Source of the DNA: SIG672 sp045535095
Lineage (GTDB): Bacteria; Bacillota; Clostridia; Oscillospirales; CAG-272
Direction of reading: 5' to 3'
NCBI GenBank assembly: GCA_045535095.1
Contig: JAZSKY010000065.1
Location: 1 to 18,623, forward strand
DNA: 18,623 bases
The translations under genes and the position numbers were made by a program. Numbering within the stretch: position 1 is the stretch's first letter; each line of letters begins with the position of its first letter. The notes beneath the pieces were generated by a model. That model saw nothing but the letters and a program-made list of their open reading frames with translations, was not told where the DNA came from and ran no database searches. Below are positions 8,080 through 14,389 of the stretch, piece after piece.

Positions 8080-8612
8080 CGCTTGAAAACGAGGGCAAGA
8101 TAGGTGAGGCAAAGGACTTCTTCGAGCGCGCTACGGTAGTCCCGAAGAGCTACGGAGAAGCAAAGACCTTCTTCAATCAGGAAGCTCACATCTTCTACTA
8201 CCTCGGTCTTATGCTCGAAAAGCTCGGCGAAAAGAATGAAGCTACAAAGGCATTCGAAGAAGCATCGATATACAAGGCGGCAGTTTCCGAGCTTTCGGCA
8301 TTCCGCGCGCTTGCTCTTAAGAAGCTCGGACGCACGTCCGAGGCGGACGAGGTAATATCCGAAATGATCGCGGTAGCCGCGAGCAAGATCGAAAACAGCG
8401 ATCTTCGTACCTACTACGGAGTTGGCTCGCCCTCTCCGATGCCCTTTGAGAACGATATAGTCAAGAACAATCTGACGAGCGGCTACGTGCTCAAGGCGTT
8501 CGCTCTGCGCGCTCTCGGTGACAAAAAGAGCGCAGACGAGTACATCGCGCTTGCAGAAAAGATCTCGCCTTATATGTTTGAAATCTACGCTTACAGACAG
8601 GTTTTTAACTAA
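8058..8612 (+). CDS. DUF5107-TPR protein, C-terminal part after the frameshift
   Basis: This 184-residue frame continues the preceding gene. It actually opens at 8040 and reads TKQHSW before the Met at 8058, directly extending the upstream sequence that ends ...FHIYEGGEDV. It consists of TPR-like helices (for example EAHIFYYLGLMLEKLGEKNE) and a conserved-looking tail, YYGVGSPSPMPFENDI. There is no ribosome binding site at 8058, so it is unlikely to be an independent gene. Restoring one base near 8035-8039 (for instance a second C in GTCTC) would join both parts into a single 1,081-residue protein. It ends just before a strong terminator. Whether the break is real or a consensus error cannot be decided from one sequence. 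Confidence 0.75.
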   Translation: MFLLYALTLENEGKIGEAKDFFERATVVPKSYGEAKTFFNQEAHIFYYLGLMLEKLGEKNEATKAFEEASIYKAAVSELSAFRALALKKLGRTSEADEVISEMIAVAASKIENSDLRTYYGVGSPSPMPFENDIVKNNLTSGYVLKAFALRALGDKKSADEYIALAEKISPYMFEIYAYRQVFN

Positions 8613-8616
8613 AATA

Positions 8617-8648
8617 AAAAATTGGACGGTCAAAACCGTCCAATTTTT
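8617..8648. terminator. Bidirectional intrinsic terminator
   Basis: A perfect 14-bp hairpin (8617-8630 with 8635-8648, loop CAAA) has the core TTGGACGGT flanked by A and T runs on both sides. It lies between the convergent DUF5107-TPR gene and the antiporter gene, so it can serve both strands. Confidence 0.88.
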
Positions 8649-8651
8649 AAT

Positions 8652-9914
8652 TTATTTCGTCTTTATCTCGTCGCCGTGTCTATCCTTATTGCGGTGGTCG
8701 TTATGTACCCTTGCGCTGGACGCTCCGTCGGGTACGATGTCTCCCGCTTTTGTCAGCGCATTCTTGGTGAGCATAGGTCCGACAAGCTCGTATATAAGAA
8801 CTCCGAAAAGAACGATATTTCTTATAAGCACTCCGTCTGCGCCGAGCACGTGCTCTGCCTGAAGAGACATTCCGAGAGCGACTCCCGCCTGAGGAAGAAG
8901 AGTGATGCCGAGATATTTCTTTATCGTGGGACTTGATCCTGCGATGACCGAGCTTCCGTACGCTCCGAAATATTTACCCGCCGATCTTGCGAGAATATAG
9001 AGAACGCCCGCGACTATTACGGTATAGTTACCAAACACCTTAAAGTCAAGCTCTGCTCCGCTGAGAACGAAGAAGAGGATAAACAGAGGCGCGGTCCATT
9101 TGTCCGCTCTCTCCATAAGCTCCTCCGAGAAGTCGCAGAGGTTGCAGAATATCGTTCCGAGCATCATGCAGACAAGAAGAGGCGAAAATCCGACGTGTAC
9201 CTCGCCAAACTCGAACTTCATCATAGAGAGTGCAACGGTGAGGAGAACGTAGGTTATAGAGATCGAAAGACGCTTACTGTTCGACTTATAGAATTTCTCG
9301 GTGAATGTGAATATCCATCCCATAACTGCGCCGAGAAGGATCGAGGCAAATATCTCGATAAGGGGATTTACAACTACCGAAACAAGGCTTATTGCTCCGC
9401 CGCCTGCTACCGCCTTTGCAACTCCGAAGGAAACTGCAAAAATTACAAGACCTACCGCGTCGTCAAGTGCAACGACGGGAAGAAGAAGGTCGGTGAGAGG
9501 GCCTTTCGCCTTATACTGCTTTACGACCATAAGAGTCGCCGCAGGTGCGGTTGCAGAAGCTATTGCGCCGAGGACTATGGCAACGGGGATCGAGATCCAG
9601 CCTGTTGCTATCGCAAAGGCGATAAGCACAGCGTCAACCAAAACGGTGGTGATAACTGCCTGAAGAATTCCGATTATCGTTGCCTGTCTTCCCGTATGCT
9701 TCAGCTGGGAAAGACGGAACTCGTTACCTATCGAAAATGCGATAAATCCGAGCGCAACGTCCGATATTATTTTGAGCGCGGTGACCGCCTCGATCGAGGA
9801 AAATCCGAGTCCCTCAACTCCAAGTCTGCCGAGGCAGAAGGGACCTATAATTATTCCTGCAACGAGGTATGCTGTAACCGCGGGAAGCTTTAAGAGCTTT
9901 GCAGGTCGCGACAT
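8652..9914 (-). CDS. CPA2-family cation:proton antiporter (Na+/H+ or K+/H+)
   Basis: Integral membrane exchanger of the CPA2/NapA-KefB type. Numbered from the ATG at 9914 it has 420 residues, about twelve hydrophobic segments, the KLPAVTAYLVAGIIIGP motif (9-25), the broken-helix TAPAA (122-126), and the paired aspartates Asp151-Asp152 in VALDDAVGL. Paired aspartates are associated with electrogenic Na+/H+ exchange. There is no C-terminal TrkA-N/RCK domain; the tail (about 390-420) is short, hydrophilic and charged. The ATG at 9914 cuts through the first helix. The same frame continues upstream as NTILSVAIALLVGLI and reaches an ACG codon (9960-9962), preceded 8 bases earlier by AGAGG. The natural protein is therefore probably 436 residues, starting at 9962 with a mutated or non-standard start codon. 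The transported ion is not determined by sequence. Confidence 0.88.
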   Translation of the reverse strand: MSRPAKLLKLPAVTAYLVAGIIIGPFCLGRLGVEGLGFSSIEAVTALKIISDVALGFIAFSIGNEFRLSQLKHTGRQATIIGILQAVITTVLVDAVLIAFAIATGWISIPVAIVLGAIASATAPAATLMVVKQYKAKGPLTDLLLPVVALDDAVGLVIFAVSFGVAKAVAGGGAISLVSVVVNPLIEIFASILLGAVMGWIFTFTEKFYKSNSKRLSISITYVLLTVALSMMKFEFGEVHVGFSPLLVCMMLGTIFCNLCDFSEELMERADKWTAPLFILFFVLSGAELDFKVFGNYTVIVAGVLYILARSAGKYFGAYGSSVIAGSSPTIKKYLGITLLPQAGVALGMSLQAEHVLGADGVLIRNIVLFGVLIYELVGPMLTKNALTKAGDIVPDGASSARVHNDHRNKDRHGDEIKTK

Positions 9915-10012
9915 GATAAGTCCTACAAGGAGGGCTATCGCGACGGAGAGAATTGTATTCGTAAAAAACGCCTCTTTTCATATATATTAAAGTCATTTTT
10001 GGACCAGAGTCT

Positions 10013-10041
10013 ATATTAACACTTAAAGGGACAAAAGTCAA
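10013..10041 (-). promoter_or_regulatory. Sigma-A promoter of the antiporter gene
   Basis: The -35 TTGACT (10036-10041) and -10 TAATAT (10013-10018) have a 17-base spacer. Transcription should begin near 10006, so the leader includes the AGAGG ribosome binding site at 9971-9975 and the ACG codon at 9960-9962. This supports a translation start upstream of 9914. Confidence 0.7.
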
Positions 10042-10098
10042 TAGAAAATGACAAAATATTTTTTATATTTTTTGTGTGAAAAACTACAAAATTAGGAC

Positions 10099-10172
10099 AC
10101 GATTTGCGAAAAATCGTCCGTTTTGTTACTTTAAATTTCCACCTCGCAGTATTATAATAGGATTAGTGGAAA
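10099..10172. promoter_or_regulatory. Two inverted repeats around the araC-type gene promoter
   Basis: A 7-bp inverted repeat ACGATTT/AAATCGT (10099-10105, 10111-10117) lies just upstream of the proposed promoter. A second one, TTTCCAC/GTGGAAA (10136-10142, 10166-10172), has a 23-base spacer that encloses the -10 box. Both could be operator sites, for example for autoregulation, but arms of this length can arise by chance in AT-rich DNA. The rest of 9963-10280 shows no other gene. Confidence 0.35.
10130..10158 (+). promoter_or_regulatory. Candidate promoter of the AraC-family regulator
   Basis: A perfect -10 TATAAT (10153-10158) lies 17 bases from a -35 with four of six matches, TTTAAA (10130-10135). 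Transcription would begin near 10165, giving a leader of about 115 bases. A closer promoter cannot be excluded because the whole leader is AT-rich. Confidence 0.5.
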
Positions 10173-10280
10173 ATTGTATATTTTGCTATGCTTTTTACGG
10201 TCTATTTTTATTCAAAATGAACAACAAAGCGCAAAACGTCATTTTTTACTCGATACGTCAATTTATTCAGGTGGTACTAT

Positions 10281-11156
10281 ATGTATAACAGTCACTCTTT
10301 AAAACCCGGATCCACTCTCTCCGAGTATTGCATCGCGGGAAAATTCCACTCGGAAAAAGAGCCAATGACGCACAAGCGTCGCACGATAGACAGCTTCGTT
10401 TTACTTTACGGAATAAGCGGTAACGTGCATATTACAGACACGCTCAGAGAGTATCAGCTCTCGCGTGACAACTATCTTATCCTCGCTGCAAACCGCGAGC
10501 ATTACGGCACGAAGCAGTCTCCCCCCGGAGTATCTTATTACTGGTGTCACTTTTATATTCACGGGGAATACGAATTTGAGATAGACAACGAGCAAAACGA
10601 GTATCTCGTTTTCGGAGAAAACGGGTCGTACAGAATCCCGATCTTCGGAAAGGTTGAGCAGGGCGACAAGATGCACTCGCTTTTCAGTCAGCTTATCGAG
10701 TATTCGCGCTCCCCTTCCTCATTCTCGAAGCCGATATGCGGAAACTATCTTGAGGTGATCCTCTCCGAGCTTGCGTACGGCGAGATAGATGCGGACACGT
10801 CCGCTTCCTCGTCTCAGGAGGCAACCGTTTCCAACATTATCGAGTGGATAAGACTCAACGCCGCTGATATAAAGAGAGTCAGCGACATTTCGACCTATTT
10901 CGGATACAACAGCGAATATCTCACCACGCTTGTCAAGAAGGTGACCTCGAAATCTCTCGTTGATCACATCACCGAAAGCCGCGTGAAAATGGCGAGAAAG
11001 CTTCTCCGCACTACCGATCTGGATATTGCCGAGATAGCAAGCAAGTGCGGTTTCTCGGACGACAAGTATTTCTTCAGAGTATTCAAGAAGCTGTGCAATA
11101 TGAGTCCGGGCGCTTACAGAAAGACCTACTCAAATTACGGAACGAATGCGAAGTAA
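10281..11156 (+). CDS. AraC-family transcriptional regulator
   Basis: Predicted 291-residue cytoplasmic regulator. Residues about 15-165 look like the cupin-type effector domain of sugar-responsive AraC proteins (FVLLYGISGNVHI, LSRDNYLILAANREHY, YYWCHFYIHG). The C-terminal AraC DNA-binding domain has two HTH units: RVSDISTYFGYNSEYLTTLVKK (first helix pair, 199-220) and DIAEIASKCGFSDDKYFFRVFKK (second, 248-270), closing with the family signature MSPGAYRKTY (274-283). Its start has AGGTGG 6-7 bases upstream. It is transcribed alone and is convergent with the GH43 gene, which it may control; that link rests only on proximity. The sugar effector is unknown. The gene is intact, unlike its two neighbours. 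Confidence 0.93.
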   Translation: MYNSHSLKPGSTLSEYCIAGKFHSEKEPMTHKRRTIDSFVLLYGISGNVHITDTLREYQLSRDNYLILAANREHYGTKQSPPGVSYYWCHFYIHGEYEFEIDNEQNEYLVFGENGSYRIPIFGKVEQGDKMHSLFSQLIEYSRSPSSFSKPICGNYLEVILSELAYGEIDADTSASSSQEATVSNIIEWIRLNAADIKRVSDISTYFGYNSEYLTTLVKKVTSKSLVDHITESRVKMARKLLRTTDLDIAEIASKCGFSDDKYFFRVFKKLCNMSPGAYRKTYSNYGTNAK

Positions 11157-11161
11157 AACAA

Positions 11162-11191
11162 AAAAAACATCGGCCGCTGCCGATGTTTTTT
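11162..11191. terminator. Bidirectional intrinsic terminator
   Basis: A perfect 13-bp hairpin (11162-11174 with 11179-11191, loop CGCT), core ACATCGGC, is framed by an A run and a T run. It sits between the convergent AraC and GH43 genes, 5 bases after the AraC stop codon and 5 bases from the GH43 stop codon, and can end transcription from both sides. Confidence 0.88.
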
Positions 11192-11196
11192 GTTTC

Positions 11197-12228
11197 TTAT
11201 TTATCTTCTCCGCTCACTCTGCGAAGCATATCAAGCTCCTTATCCTCTTCGATAGGAACGAATATTGCGGTGCAAGGACGTCCGCTTGCAGGCTGGTCGA
11301 GAATGATGTTCGTGGGGTTATTGGGCGCGTGGATCGAGAGCATAAGCTGTCCCTCGTTTGTTGTAAAGAATGCGCCGTGTCCTCCGTCATACTCCTCGCC
11401 GTAGAGCTTACTGTAAAGGAGAGGTCTGAGCTGTACCCAGGGTCCTTCCATATTGCCCGAAGCCGATCTTGCCATACCGACGAGATAGCCTGCATTTCCC
11501 TGATTGGACCAGAGCATAATGAGTGAGCCGGTATCCTTCATCTTATAGATGAACGGGCCGTCGGTAACTCCGCCTCTTGCCCATACGGGGTCCTTTGCCT
11601 TGAATACCTCGATGATCTCACCGTCGAAGCCGCTGAGGTCCTCCTTCATTTTTACAACGCACATACTGCCGTTTTTATCGGGCATACAGGTCCATTCGTG
11701 AACGAATACGCACCAGGGCTGTCCATTGTCGTCAACGTAGAAGGTGGCGTCGATAGCGTCCCAATCGGTAGGAGTCATAAGTCCGTCGGTAACGAGGGTG
11801 TAAGGTCCTTCGATATTATCCGAGCCGAATACGGCAGAGCCGCGGTGGAGGGTGTTCGGATTTTTGAAGGTTGCGAACATATAGTATCTGCCCTTATAGT
11901 AGTGACATTCGGGCGCCCAGAAGCATCTCTGCTGGTCGAGAAGGTACATTCCCTCAGGGATCTTGCAGACCGAAACGGGCTCGCTCCAATGCTCGAGATC
12001 GGTACTCGTGCACATTCCGTAGTGGCTTGCCATGTGCGAGCCGAACATATAGTAAACGCCGTCCTTAACGAATACCTGAGGATCGCGGACCGCTCTGTCA
12101 GAGGTGATAATGAGCGAGCTTTCCTTTTCAATATCAGCATATCTCTCGACGGTTTCGGTAGAGATCTCTGCTTTTCCGTTTGTTTTTTCGTTAAAATACT
12201 TACTTACGAAGTATTCGATACCCATCAT
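11197..12228 (-). CDS. GH43-family glycoside hydrolase, main part (frameshifted 5' end)
   Basis: The 343 residues from the Met at 12228 carry a five-bladed beta-propeller GH43 enzyme, a family of arabinofuranosidases, xylosidases and arabinanases. Visible elements are the base Asp49 in VRDPQVF (47-53), WAPECHYY (104-111), Asp160 in DAIDATFY, and VTDGPF (221-226), where an Asp occupies the position of the usual EGP acid; TDG forms occur in this family as I recall it. The closing signature is GGHGAFF (282-288). No signal peptide is present, so it is cytoplasmic. The frame stays open upstream of 12228 to about 12375 with sensible sequence (ATIIIGDPSVK), but there is no start with a ribosome binding site. 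The true start is ATG 12518, in another frame. The intact enzyme would be 440 residues, the first 115 forming an extra domain. Confidence 0.85.
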   Translation of the reverse strand: MMGIEYFVSKYFNEKTNGKAEISTETVERYADIEKESSLIITSDRAVRDPQVFVKDGVYYMFGSHMASHYGMCTSTDLEHWSEPVSVCKIPEGMYLLDQQRCFWAPECHYYKGRYYMFATFKNPNTLHRGSAVFGSDNIEGPYTLVTDGLMTPTDWDAIDATFYVDDNGQPWCVFVHEWTCMPDKNGSMCVVKMKEDLSGFDGEIIEVFKAKDPVWARGGVTDGPFIYKMKDTGSLIMLWSNQGNAGYLVGMARSASGNMEGPWVQLRPLLYSKLYGEEYDGGHGAFFTTNEGQLMLSIHAPNNPTNIILDQPASGRPCTAIFVPIEEDKELDMLRRVSGEDK

Positions 12229-12359
12229 AAGAGAATACTCGGTATTTCCGCAGACGAGGATAGTAGCAAGGTTTCTGCAGGTCCTTGTAACTATTCTGAA
12301 ATGCGAGTTATCAAGTCCTTTTGCGGCTTCCTTATAGCTTTTGACCGAAGGATCGCCGA

Positions 12360-12518
12360 TTATGATCGTTGCGATTTTTTCTTTCCGTTTATAAATATTT
12401 CGGGGTCATTTGCGCGTTTTATAAACTCTGCGGTCTCTGCCATAGAAATGCAAAACGCTTTCGATCTTCCCTCTTCGCTATAAACGAGTGTAAGACTGTC
12501 ATTAAATTTGATTTCCAT
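12360..12518 (-). CDS. GH43 gene, 5' fragment with the real start codon
   Basis: A 52-residue frame starts at ATG 12518 with GGAGGGG 5 bases upstream and a strong promoter, then stops at 12360-12362. Its first 48 residues (MEIKFNDSLTLVYSEEG...) flow naturally into the downstream frame if one A is added to the A6 tract (T6 at 12375-12380 on the plus strand): ...NGKKK then IATIIIGDPSVK. The last four residues in this frame are artefacts of the shift. Joined, residues 1 to about 115 resemble the helper domain found before alpha-glucuronidase and beta-hexosaminidase barrels (IIIGDP, FRIVTRT, ILVCGNTEYSLMMGIEYFV). That assignment is a pattern-level judgement. It is not an independent gene. Confidence 0.7.
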   Translation of the reverse strand: MEIKFNDSLTLVYSEEGRSKAFCISMAETAEFIKRANDPEIFINGKKKSQRS

Positions 12519-12557
12519 AATTTCCCCTCCAAAGGTTATGCAAATGGTATTTTACAT

Positions 12558-12586
12558 ATCATAGCACATAAAGATAATAAAGTCAA
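12558..12586 (-). promoter_or_regulatory. Sigma-A promoter of the GH43 gene
   Basis: The -35 TTGACT (12581-12586) and -10 TATGAT (12558-12563) are separated by 17 bases. Transcription should start near 12551, about 33 bases before the ATG at 12518. It confirms that the gene begins in the short frame rather than at the Met at 12228. Confidence 0.75.
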
Positions 12587-12597
12587 TAAATAAAACA

Positions 12598-12626
12598 AAA
12601 AAACGGGACGTATCGTCCCGTTTTTT
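12598..12626 (-). terminator. Intrinsic terminator of the hydrogenase operon
   Basis: A perfect 13-bp hairpin (12598-12610 with 12614-12626, three-base loop), core CGGGACG, is followed on the minus strand by a run of T. It begins 6 bases past the hydA stop codon and separates the operon from the GH43 promoter. Confidence 0.88.
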
Positions 12627-12632
12627 ATCATT

Positions 12633-14372
12633 TTAGAATCCGCGCTTTACGTAGTGAGTGTGGAGGATCTCGTGAGCCTTATGGCTGTTGGGTTCTCCAA
12701 AGTACTCGTCGTAGAGCTTCTTAACTGCGCTATTCTCGTGAGACTTACGGAGGTCTGCGTTCTTATCATCGTTGTAAAGAACTGCAGCGCGAAGTGCTCT
12801 GAGATCTACCGAGTTACGAACAGACGCGGGCTGGTAGGGCTGTCCGCCACCGTTTACGCATCCGCCGGGGCACGCCATAACCTCGATGAAGTGAACGTCA
12901 ACCTTGCCGTCCTGAACGTCACGGAGGAGCTTCTTAGCGTTTGCGGTACCCGAGGTAACTGCAACGTTGAGAGTCATATCGCCGAGCTTATAGGAAGCAA
13001 ACTTGATGCCTTCGGTTCCGCGAACCTCGTTAAACTCGAGCTTCTCGAGAGGCTTGCCCTCGATAACCTCTGCCGCGGTACGGAGAGCTGCCTCCATAAC
13101 GCCGCCGGTTGCACCGAAGATAACGCCTGCGCCCGTTCCGATATCGGAGGGATTATCGAACTCGCCGTCTTCCCTAGCGCAGAAGTCGATTCCTGCCTTC
13201 TGGATCATTCTGCCGAGCTCACGGGTGGTAATAGCGTAGTCAACGTCGGGAACGCCTGCTGCGTTCTGTCCGTCTCTGCCTACCTCGAACTTCTTTGCGG
13301 TACAAGGAATTGCAGATACGAATACGATGTCCTTAGGATCGAGTCCGACCTTCTGTGCATAGTAGGTCTTGTACATTGCACCGAACATCTGCTGAGGAGA
13401 CTTACAGGTCGAGAGATTCTCGGTCATTTCGGGGAAATAGTGCTCGCAGAACTTGATCCATCCCGGCGAGCAGGAGGTGAGTATAGGAAGCTTGCCGCCG
13501 TTCTTTACTCTGCCGAGGAACTCGGTAGCCTCTTCCATAATGGTGAGGTCAGCGGTAAGGTTCATATCGTAAACGCCGTCAAATCCGAGCGCCTTGATAG
13601 CCGAGATCATCTTGCCCTCGGTGTCGGTTCCGGGAGCGTAGCCGAAGCATTCGCCGATCTGTGCACGAACAGAGGGTGCGCAGCAGATAGCAACGTGCTT
13701 GGTGGGATCGGAAAGTGCCTCGAATACCTTTTCGGTATGGTCAACCTCGTAGAGAGCGCCGGTGGGACAAGCAACTATACACTGTCCACAGTTGATACAG
13801 GAGGTATCGCCGAGTGCTCCGTCGAAGGTGCATCCGATGTGAGTGTCAAATCCGCGGTCGTTAGCGCCGATTACGCCGATTCCCTGTACCTTGTTACATA
13901 CTGCAGAGCAGCGGCGGCAAAGCACGCACTTGCTCGAATCGCGAACGATCGCTGCAGAAGAGTTATCAACGTACTTGGGAGTCTTGTCGCCTGCAAAGTA
14001 CTCTTCGTCAACACCGTAATCGTTGCAGAGCTTCTGAAGCTCGCAGGTGGTGGAGCGTACGCAGGAGAGACACTTTCTCTCGTGGTTGGAAAGAAGAAGC
14101 TCGAGGTTCATCTTTCTCGATTTCATAATTGCGGGGGAGTTCGTAACGATCTCCATTCCCTCACGGTCTACGGGATATACGCAAGCGGTAACGAGGCCTC
14201 TTGCGCCCTTTACCTCTACAAGGCAGAGACGGCAAGCGCCGATCTCGTTGATGTCCTTGAGGTAGCAGAGGGTGGGGATATCAATATTTGCCATTCTTGC
14301 GGCTTCGAGAACAGAAATTCCCTTCGGAACGCTGTAATCTTTACCGTTTATTTTAATGTTAATCATTTCCAT
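12633..14372 (-). CDS. hydA: [FeFe] hydrogenase catalytic subunit HydA (NAD-linked, trimeric type)
   Basis: Predicted 579-residue cytoplasmic hydrogenase that makes or consumes H2 at the H-cluster. Domain order: an N-terminal [2Fe-2S] ferredoxin fold (Cys36, 47, 50, 64), a His-ligated [4Fe-4S] site (His97, Cys101, 104, 110), two [4Fe-4S] ferredoxin clusters (Cys149/152/155/159 and 192/195/198/202), then the H-cluster domain. H-cluster motifs are TSCSPGW (299-305), IPCTAKKFE (355-363) and EVMACPGGCVNGGGQP (497-512). A small-subunit-like C-terminal region (about 518-575) follows. L1 has Ser302 where textbook enzymes have Cys, and L2 has Ile355 in place of Met. AAGGAGGAG precedes the ATG by about 10 bases. 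It is the last gene of the operon, 17 bases after hydB. With HydB and HydC it should couple H2 to NADH and ferredoxin, probably by electron bifurcation. Confidence 0.95.
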   Translation of the reverse strand: MEMINIKINGKDYSVPKGISVLEAARMANIDIPTLCYLKDINEIGACRLCLVEVKGARGLVTACVYPVDREGMEIVTNSPAIMKSRKMNLELLLSNHERKCLSCVRSTTCELQKLCNDYGVDEEYFAGDKTPKYVDNSSAAIVRDSSKCVLCRRCSAVCNKVQGIGVIGANDRGFDTHIGCTFDGALGDTSCINCGQCIVACPTGALYEVDHTEKVFEALSDPTKHVAICCAPSVRAQIGECFGYAPGTDTEGKMISAIKALGFDGVYDMNLTADLTIMEEATEFLGRVKNGGKLPILTSCSPGWIKFCEHYFPEMTENLSTCKSPQQMFGAMYKTYYAQKVGLDPKDIVFVSAIPCTAKKFEVGRDGQNAAGVPDVDYAITTRELGRMIQKAGIDFCAREDGEFDNPSDIGTGAGVIFGATGGVMEAALRTAAEVIEGKPLEKLEFNEVRGTEGIKFASYKLGDMTLNVAVTSGTANAKKLLRDVQDGKVDVHFIEVMACPGGCVNGGGQPYQPASVRNSVDLRALRAAVLYNDDKNADLRKSHENSAVKKLYDEYFGEPNSHKAHEILHTHYVKRGF

Positions 14373-14389
14373 AATCGTCCGTCTCCTCC

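Noticed and set aside
9963..9981. Alternative antiporter start at ATG 9981 with one extra T in the T6 run
   Set aside because: Removing one T would also restore the frame (MKRGVFTNTILS), but that ATG lacks a Shine-Dalgarno sequence, while AGAGG is ideally placed for the ACG at 9962. It is kept only as a second choice.
12375..12380. Programmed frameshift in the GH43 gene
   Set aside because: The A6 tract is not a classical slippery heptamer in the zero frame (preceded by G), and I see no stimulatory hairpin after it. A homopolymer error or mutation is simpler.
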